Positions 15,883 to 24,494 of a stretch of DNA of 35,544 bases are shown piece by piece. Numbering within the stretch: the stretch's first letter is position 1; each line of letters begins with the position of its first letter. Made by a program: the position numbers and the translations under genes. The notes beneath the pieces were generated by a model, which saw only the letters and a list, made by a program, of their open reading frames with translations, searched no databases and was not told where the DNA came from. Origin of the DNA: an uncultured Alphaproteobacteria bacterium (lineage in GTDB: Bacteria > Pseudomonadota > Alphaproteobacteria > Puniceispirillales > Marisalimonadaceae); contig CAKZQZ010000040.1 in assembly GCA_937142855.1 (NCBI GenBank), forward strand, positions 1-35,544. Reading direction: 5' to 3'.

Positions 15883-17100
15883 TTTATTTATGAAGTCTAT
15901 GAACTGAGGTCTAATATCCTTACGCCATGCCTTACCGCTAAAAATACCATAATGACCAGCATTATGATGAAGATAATTGAACTTTAATTTTTCTGGAAGA
16001 TTTTTTAATATATGCAAAGCTGCTAAACATTGTCCAGGAGCTGATATATCATCATTCTTACCTTCAATTACAAAAGTTGGAACATTTTTAATATTATTTA
16101 AATCTAAAATATGGCCATCAAGAGTAAATTGATTCTGGGCTATCTCTCTTTTTTTGAAAATACGGTCAACAGTTGACAAATAAAACTCTGCAGTCATATC
16201 CATAACAGCTAAATACTCATCATAGAAGGTATTATGTCTATCAAATTCTGAAGCTTCACCATTAATCTCGTTGATGATTTGCTCATTAAAAGCTTTTTGA
16301 TGACTAGTAAGGTTCATTGATAAAAAAGACATTATCTGTATAATGCCTGGATATACCATTCTACCCACCCCTTTGTAATTAACGCCTACAGACATAGTCA
16401 TAAGATTTTTAAGTTTATCCATTTGTATTTTATTTCCAAAATCGGTAACAGATGTTGGATTTGCGTTCGGGTCTATCGGCCCTCCAATCAGTGTTAAAGA
16501 TGAAGGTAAATATTTTTTTTCTTTTGCAAGAAACGCTGTAGCTGCCAATGCTAAAGGGGCTGGTTGACATACAGCTAATATATGTAATTTTGGACTGAGC
16601 TCTTTAAAAAACTCAATCAAATATTTAGTAAAATCTTCAATATCAAATTTACCTTTTGAAAAAGGTATATCTCGAGCATTTTTCCAATCAGTTACATAAA
16701 CTTCACAATCAGGTAGTAAAGAAATGACCGTTTTCCTTACTAAGGTAGCATAATGACCTGACATAGGGGCTATAATTAAAACCTTTTGTTTTTCTGGTTT
16801 AGGATTTGTACTTTCAAATTTTATGAGATTACAAAACGGAAAGTTTAAAATTATTTTTTCATTTACATGATATTCAGAATCTCCTGAAATATATGAGGAA
16901 ATATTCCAATCTGGTTTAACAGAGATTCTAGAAAGTGAATGTTCAGTCACCCTTCCCCATGCCGCAAAAGCAGACGGAATTGGAGAAGGTAATAACCCAA
17001 AGATAGGATTAGTCCAAAAAGTTTTAGTTGTGGAGGCAAACCACTGATAATAGTTTTTGTTAATTTCAAAAAGGTCGTATGATTGAGATGGCGATAACAT
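15877..17100 (-). CDS. phaZ: Intracellular polyhydroxybutyrate depolymerase, PhaZ
   Basis: Breaks down stored PHB in granules to oligomers and monomers. Seen: 407 residues, close to the length of the Cupriavidus PhaZ1 family. The triad matches with a constant offset: C178 in AVCQPAPLAL, D350 in EGKNDDISAPG and H383 in HNAGHYGIF; cysteine as nucleophile is diagnostic of this intracellular family. The ending GKAWRKDIRPQFIDFI is also typical. No signal peptide, so cytoplasmic. Perfect AAGGAG ribosome-binding site. Divergent from phaC across 73 bp, the arrangement known from Rhodobacter and Paracoccus. Confidence 0.95.
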   Translation of the reverse strand: MLSPSQSYDLFEINKNYYQWFASTTKTFWTNPIFGLLPSPIPSAFAAWGRVTEHSLSRISVKPDWNISSYISGDSEYHVNEKIILNFPFCNLIKFESTNPKPEKQKVLIIAPMSGHYATLVRKTVISLLPDCEVYVTDWKNARDIPFSKGKFDIEDFTKYLIEFFKELSPKLHILAVCQPAPLALAATAFLAKEKKYLPSSLTLIGGPIDPNANPTSVTDFGNKIQMDKLKNLMTMSVGVNYKGVGRMVYPGIIQIMSFLSMNLTSHQKAFNEQIINEINGEASEFDRHNTFYDEYLAVMDMTAEFYLSTVDRIFKKREIAQNQFTLDGHILDLNNIKNVPTFVIEGKNDDISAPGQCLAALHILKNLPEKLKFNYLHHNAGHYGIFSGKAWRKDIRPQFIDFINKF

Positions 17101-17144
17101 TATTTCTCCTTTTAAAAACTAACGAGCTAATATAAAATAACATT

Positions 17145-17177
17145 ATGTCGAAAAAAAAATTAAGGCAATCAAATTGA
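17145..17177 (+). other. Ten-codon reading frame overlapping the phaC start
   Basis: ATG at 17145 opens MSKKKLRQSN and ends in TGA at 17175-17177, overlapping the TTG of phaC (17174) by two bases. Nine consecutive A (17151-17159) lie within it; a -1 shift there would join it in frame to PhaC without any stop. It could be a leader peptide coupled to phaC, the true slippage-dependent start, or chance. Confidence 0.3.
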
Positions 17178-18943
17178 GTAATGAAGAAAACGAAGATAAA
17201 ATTCCTGGTTTTGATGAGCTAAAAAATAACTTAGAAAAAGTAGATATATTAACAAAGAGATTAGTATATATAATTGCTACTAAGTCAAAAAAACAACAGG
17301 TCACCCCTCCAAATCAAGATCTTTACTATAAAGCTGCTGCAAAATATTTTTCAGAAATACTCTCTAACCCATCTAAATTAATAGAAAATCAAATCAAATA
17401 TTATAAATCATCTCTTGAAACATGGTCTGATGTTCAAAAATATTTTCTTAAACAAGAAATGTCATCCGGTACAAAAAGCGACAGACGCTTTAAAAGTGAG
17501 GTTTGGGAAGAAAACCCTTATTTCAAAATGATAAAACAACAATACTTGACCTCGTCAGACATTATTCAAGAAACGATAACCGGTATAGACGGTCTTAACC
17601 ATCATGAACAAAGACAAATTACATTTTTTACAAAACAAATGCTTGAATTTTTTTCTCCTACAAATTTTCTCATGACAAATCCAGACGCTCTAAAAGAAGC
17701 TATGGACACTAAAGGAAAGTCTTTGGTAGATGGGTTGGAAAACTTAGTAGAGGATTTAGAAAAAAATGATGGAGAATTTAACGTTTCACTAACTGACGAA
17801 ACGGCTTTCGAAATTGGAAATAATATTGCTAATTCTGAAGGGTCAGTTATTTATCAAAACAAACTTTATCAATTAATTTATTATAAACCAAAACATCAAG
17901 AGACCCATGAAACACCTATTTTGATTATTCCCCCTTGGATTAATAAATTTTATATACTTGATTTAAAGCCAGAAAATAGTTTCATACAGTTTTTGCTCAA
18001 AAAAGGAATACCAGTATTTTTAATGTCTTGGGTTAACCCAGATAGTGATCATTCTCATATAGGTTATGAGGATTACTTAAAGGATGGATTATTTGATGCC
18101 GTTAACCAAACGAGGAAATTTTACTCAGTAGATATGATAAATACTATAGGTTATTGTATTGGCGGCACACTTCTAGCTTCTGGCTTAAGTTATCTTAATA
18201 TTAAAAAATTAAATTATATTAAATCAGCTTCTTTTTTTACAACTCTTACAGACTTTGAAGATCCTGGAGACTTGTCAATATTCATTTCAGATGAATACTT
18301 AGCAAATATTAAAAAACAAGTACAAGAAAAAGGTTATTTGGATGGTGATTTTTTATCTCAAACTTTTAGCTTTTTAAGATCAAACGACCTTATTTATGGA
18401 CCAGCAGTAAAATCATATTTATTAGGAAAAAAACCACCTCCCTTTGATTTATTATACTGGAATAGTGATCCTACAAATTTACCAGGTAAAATGGCGCTCG
18501 AGTACCTTGAAAAATTTTATAAACATAACTTATTCGCAAAAGGACTTCTAGAAATATTGGGTGAAAATATCAAGCTTGAGCAAATTTCACAACCCATTGC
18601 AGCTATTGGAACCTTTAATGATCACATTGCTCCTTGGCAATCATCTTTTAATGGCTTGAGTAAAACGACAGGTAAAAAAATGTTCATTTTGGCAGGTAGT
18701 GGACATATCGCTGGTATAATTAATCCAGAAAGTTCAAATAAATATGGATATTGGGTTAATAACAAAAAATATAATAGTGCCGATGAATGGTTTAATGAAT
18801 CTACTAACAAAAGTGGTTCTTGGTGGAACGAATGGTATGAATGGAAAAAAGAATATCTTGGAGAAATGATTTTAAACAAAACTATTGATATTATAGAAAT
18901 AGAGGCAGCTCCAGGAAGTTATGTGAAGAAAAAAAATAAATAA
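17174..18943 (+). CDS. phaC: Class I poly(3-hydroxyalkanoate) synthase, PhaC
   Basis: Polymerises (R)-3-hydroxybutyryl-CoA at the granule surface. Seen: 589 residues, the normal class I length. Lipase-like box GYCIGGT with nucleophile C328, D483 in GTFNDHIAPW and H511 in GSGHIAGIINP match the Cupriavidus triad spacing; PPWINKFYILDL and FLMSWVNPD are hallmark segments. The start is TTG with AAGG about eight bases upstream; no in-frame ATG fits, and an overlapping short frame lies just upstream. Class I: it needs no PhaE or PhaR(subunit) partner. Followed by phaP and phaR, divergent from phaZ. Confidence 0.95.
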   Translation: MSNEENEDKIPGFDELKNNLEKVDILTKRLVYIIATKSKKQQVTPPNQDLYYKAAAKYFSEILSNPSKLIENQIKYYKSSLETWSDVQKYFLKQEMSSGTKSDRRFKSEVWEENPYFKMIKQQYLTSSDIIQETITGIDGLNHHEQRQITFFTKQMLEFFSPTNFLMTNPDALKEAMDTKGKSLVDGLENLVEDLEKNDGEFNVSLTDETAFEIGNNIANSEGSVIYQNKLYQLIYYKPKHQETHETPILIIPPWINKFYILDLKPENSFIQFLLKKGIPVFLMSWVNPDSDHSHIGYEDYLKDGLFDAVNQTRKFYSVDMINTIGYCIGGTLLASGLSYLNIKKLNYIKSASFFTTLTDFEDPGDLSIFISDEYLANIKKQVQEKGYLDGDFLSQTFSFLRSNDLIYGPAVKSYLLGKKPPPFDLLYWNSDPTNLPGKMALEYLEKFYKHNLFAKGLLEILGENIKLEQISQPIAAIGTFNDHIAPWQSSFNGLSKTTGKKMFILAGSGHIAGIINPESSNKYGYWVNNKKYNSADEWFNESTNKSGSWWNEWYEWKKEYLGEMILNKTIDIIEIEAAPGSYVKKKNK

Positions 18944-18945
18944 TT

Positions 18946-18998
18946 TGCAGTCGCAGCATTTTTCTATTGACTTTTCTGCATTGCGGCATATATATACT
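18946..18998 (+). promoter_or_regulatory. phaP promoter with two TGC-rich elements, likely PhaR operators
   Basis: TTGACT (18967-18972) resembles a -35 box; TATATA/TATACT at 18989-18998 gives a plausible -10. Between them lies CTGCATTGCGG (18976-18986), and a second TGC-rich element, TGCAGTCGCAGCA, at 18946-18958, about 30 bp (three turns) upstream. Known: Paracoccus and Rhodobacter PhaR bind CTGC-N(3-4)-GCAG-like sites before phaP. The fit here is one mismatch for the inner site. Repression by the PhaR encoded at 19520 is inferred. Confidence 0.55.
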
Positions 18999-19026
18999 TT
19001 ATAAACTTTATTTATGGAGATATTTC

Positions 19027-19449
19027 ATGTTTACTTTTGACGAATTTAATAAAAATATGGAGAAGTTTACCTCTCAAAACCCTTTCTTTTCAACAAATTC
19101 CGTAGACAGTGTTTTAGAGTTTAACTCGAAATTATCAAAAATAGCCCTGGATACATTTAAGAAAAATGCAGAATTAAGCCAGGAGTGGTCCAAAGAAACT
19201 CTTAATGCTTTAGAAAATCTAACTAAGACACAAAAAAATCCTAGTGACTATTCTAAAGTCGTTAATGACTTCATCACTCAACAAACACAATCTTCACCTA
19301 AGCACTTAGCTGAATTCGCTGAAATTACAAAAAAAGCTCAATTAGACACGATTGATCTTTACATGACTGCTGGTAAAGAAATGAATGAAGAGATGACTAA
19401 AACTGCAAAAAAAACAGCTAATAAAACAGTTGTGACAACTTCAGAATAA
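19027..19449 (+). CDS. phaP: Phasin, PhaP (PHB granule-associated protein)
   Basis: Coats the PHB granule and controls its size and number. Seen: 140 residues, mostly amphipathic helix, opening MFTFDEFNKNMEKFTSQNPF with the central EFNSKLSKIALDTFKKNAEL and late EITKKAQLDTIDLYMTAGKEM segments expected of Phasin_2-type proteins, and an alanine/lysine/threonine-rich tail. The ATG at 19027 is chosen because GGAG lies seven bases upstream; a longer frame from 18967 would read through the promoter. It lies between phaC and phaR with its own promoter and is followed by a hairpin, consistent with separate strong expression. Confidence 0.88.
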   Translation: MFTFDEFNKNMEKFTSQNPFFSTNSVDSVLEFNSKLSKIALDTFKKNAELSQEWSKETLNALENLTKTQKNPSDYSKVVNDFITQQTQSSPKHLAEFAEITKKAQLDTIDLYMTAGKEMNEEMTKTAKKTANKTVVTTSE

Positions 19450-19461
19450 TTTATAATAATC

Positions 19462-19494
19462 GACTAGTGAAGGTAATGAAAGCCTTCATTAGTC
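19462..19494 (+). terminator. Hairpin after phaP
   Basis: GACTAGTGAAGG (19462-19473) pairs with CCTTCATTAGTC (19483-19494) over 12 positions, with one G-T pair, around a nine-base loop, followed by TTAATTATTT. It probably ends or attenuates the phaP transcript before phaR. Confidence 0.6.
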
Positions 19495-19519
19495 TTAATT
19501 ATTTGAAAGTTGTAAATCA

Positions 19520-20077
19520 TTGTCTGAAGATCATATTTTAATTACCCGTTATTCAAGTAGACGTTTATACAACACTCATTCTAGTGAATACATTACTCTT
19601 GAAGAAGTTTATTCTCTTATTAAAGAGGGAAAAAATATCAAAATTATTGATAAACAAACTCAAGAAGATCTTACAAAGCAATACCTCCTTCAAATCATAT
19701 CAGATATTGAAAACAAAGAAGGTAACGTTTTTCCAGAAAATATGTTAACTGATATAATTAAGAGTTACAGTGACGCAACTCAAAAAATTATGCCAGATAT
19801 GGTTGCTAAGAGTTTTGAGTTTTATAAAAATCAACAAAGCGAGTTCCTGAAACATTTAAATACAAAAGATATCAATCCGTTTTTAGATGAAACAACTAGT
19901 GAAGTTGTAAAAGATTGGCAATCAAAGCAATATAAATTTATGAATGATTTATTCAACCCTTTGAACAATGATGAGGAAAACGAAAAATCAACTTTGAGTC
20001 AGAAAGAAGAAATTGAGATTCTAAAAAAACAAATGTCTCAGCTTCAAGAAGAATTAAATAAAAAAAAATCAAACTAA
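19520..20077 (+). CDS. phaR: Polyhydroxyalkanoate synthesis repressor, PhaR
   Basis: DNA-binding repressor of phaP and itself that also senses PHB by binding it. Seen: 185 residues; the N-terminal PHB/PHA accumulation regulator domain is clear in ITRYSSRRLYNTHSSEYITL and IKIIDKQTQEDLTKQYLLQI (about 8-65), followed by a second helical domain (FPENMLTDIIKSYS onward) and a C-terminal coiled coil (KEEIEILKKQMSQLQEEL). Starts with TTG, with only a weak GAAAG upstream. The first lysine of the usual KKYPNRRLY motif is replaced by TRYSSRRLY. Position after phaP is standard for alphaproteobacteria. Confidence 0.93.
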   Translation: MSEDHILITRYSSRRLYNTHSSEYITLEEVYSLIKEGKNIKIIDKQTQEDLTKQYLLQIISDIENKEGNVFPENMLTDIIKSYSDATQKIMPDMVAKSFEFYKNQQSEFLKHLNTKDINPFLDETTSEVVKDWQSKQYKFMNDLFNPLNNDEENEKSTLSQKEEIEILKKQMSQLQEELNKKKSN

Positions 20078-20148
20078 TTTCTAAGTACTGAGATTAAAAG
20101 ACTTTTTTTATTACTCTAAACTAACATTACTAATCCTAAAAAAATGAA

Positions 20149-21744
20149 ATGAATGTTTTTTATAAAATTTTTGGTACATTTAAATTTTCTTTTATACCTC
20201 CATTATTGATTTATTTGGCGGCTGGCGTTTCTGGCATTACAAATATAGTAGGCGTTTTCTTTGTAAAAGAGTACTTAGATTTATCTGCAGTATTTTTAGC
20301 TGGATTAGGTTTTTGGGCAGGTCTTCCCTGGGTGTTAAAGATGCCATTAGGACACCTAGTCGATATATTATGGAAATTCAAATCATTGCTAGTTTTACTT
20401 GGAGCTATTGTCATGGCTACAAGTAGTTTAATTATGTTTGGCTTAATCCAATACAAAGTTCAAATGCTTACCATTTTAAATGCAGAAACATGGTTTGTTA
20501 TTTCGACTTTGCTAGCACCAATTGGATTTGTTTTACAGGATGTTGTAGCAGATGCAATGACTGTGGAGGCTGTTCCTAAAATTGATGGAAATGGAAACGA
20601 GATTAATTTTAATGAATTAAAGTCTATGAATGTTTCTATGCAATTACTAGGAAGAGTCTCTATTATTTTCGGAACATTAATAGTTTCAATGCTTAATCTA
20701 ATTGTCTTTGCAGACTCTTCAGAAATGACTGAATTAGAAAAAGTAAAGGCCTATGGTAATATCTACTTATACTCTTTAATTGTTCCAATTATATCTATCA
20801 CAGGTATTTTTTTAGCTTATTTAAACCAAAAAAATAAATATAAGCTTCTTGTTGCCAATGGCATTAGTCCTTCAAAAGCATCTACAATGATATTTAATGT
20901 TCCTGAAGTCACTAATCCAAATATGCTAATTATAATTGGTTCAATATTATTTGTTATTTTTACTTTAGCAATTGGCACTTCGAATATAGAGTTTTCTCAA
21001 GAGATCGTATTTATTGGCTCATTTGCAATCATATTAACTTTACTTTTTAAATTATCTAATGAGTTAGATTTAAAAGCAAAAAAAATGTTACTTGGAACAG
21101 CAATTATTATTTTTGCGTTCAGAGCGATGCCAGGTGTTGGTCAAGGAGGAAGCTGGTTCGAAATTGATGTATTAGGCTTCGATCAAGAGTTTCTATCACT
21201 ACTTGGTCTAATCGCTTCTTTCCTAACTATCATTGGGATTTTTATCCTAAGGCCTTTAATGGAAAAATCTTCTATGACAAAGTTAATAGTAATACTTTCC
21301 ATAGCTGGTTCATTTTTTATATTACCTTCTATTGCAATGTTTTATGGCTTTCATGAATTCACTTCAAAAATTACTAATGGCCTCGTTGATGCTCGATTTA
21401 TTGCCATTTTCAATACTGCGCTTGAAAGTCCTTTGGGACAAGTTTCTATGATACCTATTCTTGCATGGATAGCTCAATCTGCTCCAAATCATTTAAAAGC
21501 TACATTTTTTGCTGTATTAGCTAGTTTTACTAACCTGGCTTTGTCTGCAAGTAATTTAGGGACTAAATATTTAAATCAAATATATGTCATTACCCGAGAA
21601 GTAAAAACAAATCTTGGAGATATTAAAATACCTGCTGACTACTCTGAACTCGGAACTCTTCTTATTATTGTGTGTTTATTAACCTTGATCGTTCCAATTG
21701 GAGTTACGTTTGTAATTAAGAAGTTAAGATTGATTTCTTATTAA
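20149..21744 (+). CDS. BT1/folate-biopterin transporter (FBT) family membrane protein
   Basis: Seen: 531 residues with about twelve hydrophobic segments, an MFS-like layout. The BT1 signature is visible: GLPWVLKMPLGHLVD after the second helix and GFVLQDVVADAMTVEAV around 120-140, where the DVxADAxxVE motif is characteristic. Known: FBT proteins carry folates, pterins or S-adenosylmethionine in protists, plants and cyanobacteria; bacterial members outside cyanobacteria are poorly studied. It follows phaR by 71 bp and its stop faces the next gene within 5 bp. A tiny ATG-AAA-TGA frame overlaps just before the ATG. The substrate is not known. Confidence 0.75.
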   Translation: MNVFYKIFGTFKFSFIPPLLIYLAAGVSGITNIVGVFFVKEYLDLSAVFLAGLGFWAGLPWVLKMPLGHLVDILWKFKSLLVLLGAIVMATSSLIMFGLIQYKVQMLTILNAETWFVISTLLAPIGFVLQDVVADAMTVEAVPKIDGNGNEINFNELKSMNVSMQLLGRVSIIFGTLIVSMLNLIVFADSSEMTELEKVKAYGNIYLYSLIVPIISITGIFLAYLNQKNKYKLLVANGISPSKASTMIFNVPEVTNPNMLIIIGSILFVIFTLAIGTSNIEFSQEIVFIGSFAIILTLLFKLSNELDLKAKKMLLGTAIIIFAFRAMPGVGQGGSWFEIDVLGFDQEFLSLLGLIASFLTIIGIFILRPLMEKSSMTKLIVILSIAGSFFILPSIAMFYGFHEFTSKITNGLVDARFIAIFNTALESPLGQVSMIPILAWIAQSAPNHLKATFFAVLASFTNLALSASNLGTKYLNQIYVITREVKTNLGDIKIPADYSELGTLLIIVCLLTLIVPIGVTFVIKKLRLISY

Positions 21745-21749
21745 CAAAT

Positions 21750-22388
21750 TTAAGACATATTAAAAATCATATTCATGCTAAATGACCTTCGCTCGCCTTT
21801 AGTATAAAAAGGATAAACACCGTGATATAAGTAACTTGGAAAAATATAAAAATCACCAACCTGTGGTTTAACTAAAAAGTTTGAATTAGTATAAAGTCCG
21901 TCTGTTCCATAAATAAAATTGATATGTCCATTTGCTGGATAATGATCCTTGTAATCTTCTTTCCATTCTTCATCAATGCCTTCAGGTAATTTCAAATAAC
22001 CGACACATGATAGCGTACAGTTTGCATGAACATGCATAGGATTATATTCATTTTCAAATTGCCTAACAAACCATGCAGCAGTTATATCAAGACTAGGTGT
22101 TTTACTTTTGTCTAGACTTAGTTCGCCCATTGAATTTCTATTTTTTGTAAATTCGTGGTAATCAACAATAAAACCCAGTAATTTACTAGAAACATAATGT
22201 CTTAGTTCTTTATCAAAATGTAGTTCTTGACTAACTTTCCCGACTAAATAATCAGAAAAATCATCTAATTTTTTATCTATGCTATTATTAAGGTATTCAA
22301 CCATTTCATTAGGCATTTTAAAATAACCCATTGTAGGTCCAAAAGGAGCAATGAAACATTGGTCTTTATTAGGTTTGAATATAGTCAT
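21750..22388 (-). CDS. 2OG-Fe(II) oxygenase, 2OG-FeII_Oxy_5/TIGR02466-like
   Basis: Seen: 212 residues with the double-stranded helix core at the C-terminal half. Candidate ligands are H119 and H121 in NPMHVHANC, distal H189 in PSYLYHGVYPF and R201 in GERRSFSMNM; GDFYIFPS before the distal histidine is typical. Known: this family occurs in marine bacteria and their phages and is related to prolyl-4-hydroxylase-like oxygenases; substrates are not established. No signal peptide. No obvious ribosome-binding site. Downstream of the YeiH gene on the same strand with a 42-bp gap. Confidence 0.8.
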   Translation of the reverse strand: MTIFKPNKDQCFIAPFGPTMGYFKMPNEMVEYLNNSIDKKLDDFSDYLVGKVSQELHFDKELRHYVSSKLLGFIVDYHEFTKNRNSMGELSLDKSKTPSLDITAAWFVRQFENEYNPMHVHANCTLSCVGYLKLPEGIDEEWKEDYKDHYPANGHINFIYGTDGLYTNSNFLVKPQVGDFYIFPSYLYHGVYPFYTKGERRSFSMNMIFNMS

Positions 22389-22430
22389 TTTATTATCAAA
22401 TATTATTAATATAATATTATCATATTATAT

Positions 22431-23489
22431 TCACACAAGCTTTAAAAGATAAATAACACTTATAAAACCAACTATAGCTGAAGCAGTAAAACCTATAAGA
22501 AGAGGTTTTGTTCCTAATGAAAACATACTTTTAATATTGGTTTGCAAACCAAGAGCTACCATTGCAAATAAAATTAAATAAACTGAAAGTTGTTTTGATA
22601 AAGCCAAAAACTCTTTCCAATAAATAACTATGTTATTATCAATAAAAATGTAATCCCCAATAGTTCTAAAGAGAGCTAAAATAATAAACGCTAAAACAAA
22701 AAAAGGAAAAAAATCCTTAACTGATTTTTTTACATTTATATTTTCATCTTTGTTATAAAGGAAGGCTATTAAGGGAATAAGAACAATTAGAAATGAATTT
22801 CTAAGAAGTTTAGTCGTCATTGCAGAATTGAGCGCCTCTTCACTATTAAACAATTCAGAATATATAACGCCAGCAGCACTTACTTGAGCAGTATCATGTA
22901 TTGCTGTGCCAAGAAAAATTCCAGCTAAATCCGATGATGCATGAAAAAAGTGATTAGCTAAATATGGGTATGCAAAAACTGCAATAATTCCAAATAATGT
23001 TACGACACCTACTGCATAACTAGTTTCGTTCTTATCTGATTTAATAATTGAGGATGTAGCTATTACCGCAGTAACACCACAAATACAAGTACCCATTGTA
23101 ATTAAATACCCTAATTTACTTGGAATTTTAAATAACTTACAAAGAAAAGTTATAATTAAAAATGCAATAACTATGTTAATAATTACAAGTAAAATGGCTG
23201 TTGAACCATAACTTAAAAGTTCACTTAAACTTAAACTTAACCCTAAAAAAGCAATGCCAACTCTTAACAATTTTTTTAGACTAAAATCAATAAATGGCGC
23301 TATTTTTTCCTGAAATGAAAATATATTACCTAACAAAAGGCCTATAAAAACACACAAAAAAGCAGAAGAAATTAGTAAATTATTAGCCGATAAGGCTTTA
23401 CTAATATAAGTCGACATAAATACAACTAGACTGACAATAAAAATGCCAAATATATTTTTTCTTAAAAAATACAAACCATCATAATCCAA
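22431..23489 (-). CDS. YeiH family putative sulfate exporter
   Basis: Seen: 352 residues, about ten membrane segments. Family motifs GTCICGVTAVIATSSII and LGTAIHDTAQVSAAG (about 132-148 and 193-207) are well preserved, identifying the UPF0324/YeiH group. Known: members are annotated as sulfate exporters acting after sulfite release from taurine or sulfolactate, though transport is proven for few. The start is a TTG at 23489 with no clear ribosome-binding site; the true start could be slightly inside. Two TauD dioxygenases elsewhere in the window could supply sulfite, but neither is adjacent. Confidence 0.85.
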   Translation of the reverse strand: MDYDGLYFLRKNIFGIFIVSLVVFMSTYISKALSANNLLISSAFLCVFIGLLLGNIFSFQEKIAPFIDFSLKKLLRVGIAFLGLSLSLSELLSYGSTAILLVIINIVIAFLIITFLCKLFKIPSKLGYLITMGTCICGVTAVIATSSIIKSDKNETSYAVGVVTLFGIIAVFAYPYLANHFFHASSDLAGIFLGTAIHDTAQVSAAGVIYSELFNSEEALNSAMTTKLLRNSFLIVLIPLIAFLYNKDENINVKKSVKDFFPFFVLAFIILALFRTIGDYIFIDNNIVIYWKEFLALSKQLSVYLILFAMVALGLQTNIKSMFSLGTKPLLIGFTASAIVGFISVIYLLKLV

Positions 23490-23534
23490 ATTAATATTAA
23501 TTATCTAAACTGAAAATAATAGTTTTACCAATTA

Positions 23535-23765
23535 TTATTTAAGAAAATATTTTAAATGTTCTAGCTGTTTGCGTTTGTAATTTGCTCTATCTAATATTGC
23601 GTTTGACATGATTTTAGTAATTGCAGATTTTTTACATTTGAGATTTTTTTGAATATTAATAACATCTTCCTTTTTGTCCCAAACATGTACAACACCGTCA
23701 TCCATATCTCTCAATAAGTACCAATCCTTAGTATCTTCAGATAACCAAACTTTAATACCATACAT
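23535..23765 (-). CDS. Small hypothetical protein, 76 residues
   Basis: Not recognised. Seen: opens MYGIKVWLSEDTKDWYLL, then DDGVVHVWDKKEDVINIQKNL and a basic helical C-terminus; no signal or membrane segment. The ATG at 23765 is preferred because GGAG lies six bases upstream; an in-frame ATG at 23777 is itself part of that ribosome-binding site. The N-terminal beta-rich part followed by a lysine-rich helix could be a nucleic-acid or protein-binding module, but this is a guess. Confidence 0.55.
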   Translation of the reverse strand: MYGIKVWLSEDTKDWYLLRDMDDGVVHVWDKKEDVINIQKNLKCKKSAITKIMSNAILDRANYKRKQLEHLKYFLK

Positions 23766-23822
23766 ATTTAACTCCATTAAACGTCATATACTAGACGAAG
23801 CAAGAAATATGCCACTTAGATT

Positions 23823-24494
23823 TTAGAGTAAATTTTTTATTTTACTTACAGGAAGTTTATAGACTGATTTGTTAGATAAAAGATAGATAGTTGAGTTTAC
23901 ATCTATAAATTCTCTAAGAGGAGATTTGGTTATGTTTAATCCTCCTGTATACTGTCCATAAGAGGGTAGAATTATTAAATTTTCAGAATGAACCAAACAT
24001 TTAGCTGTAATTTTTTTTGAATTGACTTTTAATGATGCTACCGGGTGAAAATGACCTGAAACTTGATTAATATTTTCTTTCGATGCTTCATGAATGAAAT
24101 GAATACCGTCTAAAACATATTTTTCACAACAAATAACACCATCTATACTTAATTTATTATCATGATTACCACGAATAAAAATAACCTTATATGTTTTGAT
24201 TAATCTTTTAAATAAAAGATCTGTTTCATGAGACATTCTTTCTGAGGCTTGGTCATCATGAAAAGTATCACCAAGAAAAATTAATTCTGAAACTTTATTT
24301 TTTTCTAAGTTTTTAATTAAATTATTAAGTGTTTCCAAACTATCATATGGAGGTATTAACTGCCCGGTTGATGCATAGCTAGAACCTTTTTCAAGATGTA
24401 AATCAGATATGATAGCAATTTTTTTTTCTATCCAAAATAATATACCGTCTAAACTAATTTGAAATTCATGATTCTTAAATTTAAAAGATTTCAA
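23823..24494 (-). CDS. pdeM: Ligase-associated metallophosphoesterase/DNA endonuclease, PdeM-like
   Basis: Metal-dependent phosphoesterase of the DNA repair cluster. Seen: 223 residues; phosphoesterase motifs are DLHLEKG (31-37), GDTFHD (75-80), GNHDNKL (109-115) and SGHFHP (146-151), each holding expected metal ligands. Known: PdeM-type proteins are encoded with an Lhr-like helicase, an MBL exonuclease and an ATP-dependent ligase in many proteobacteria. The start overlaps the helicase stop by 4 bp (ATGA), so it is coupled to it. Confidence 0.88.
   Translation of the reverse strand: MKSFKFKNHEFQISLDGILFWIEKKIAIISDLHLEKGSSYASTGQLIPPYDSLETLNNLIKNLEKNKVSELIFLGDTFHDDQASERMSHETDLLFKRLIKTYKVIFIRGNHDNKLSIDGVICCEKYVLDGIHFIHEASKENINQVSGHFHPVASLKVNSKKITAKCLVHSENLIILPSYGQYTGGLNITKSPLREFIDVNSTIYLLSNKSVYKLPVSKIKNLL

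Noticed and set aside
18967-19026. Longer phasin frame
   Set aside because: It would be translated from the -35 box of the phaP promoter; the ATG at 19027 has a proper GGAG site.
20144-20152. ATG-AAA-TGA mini frame before the BT1 transporter
   Set aside because: Two codons in an A-rich stretch are easily expected by chance.
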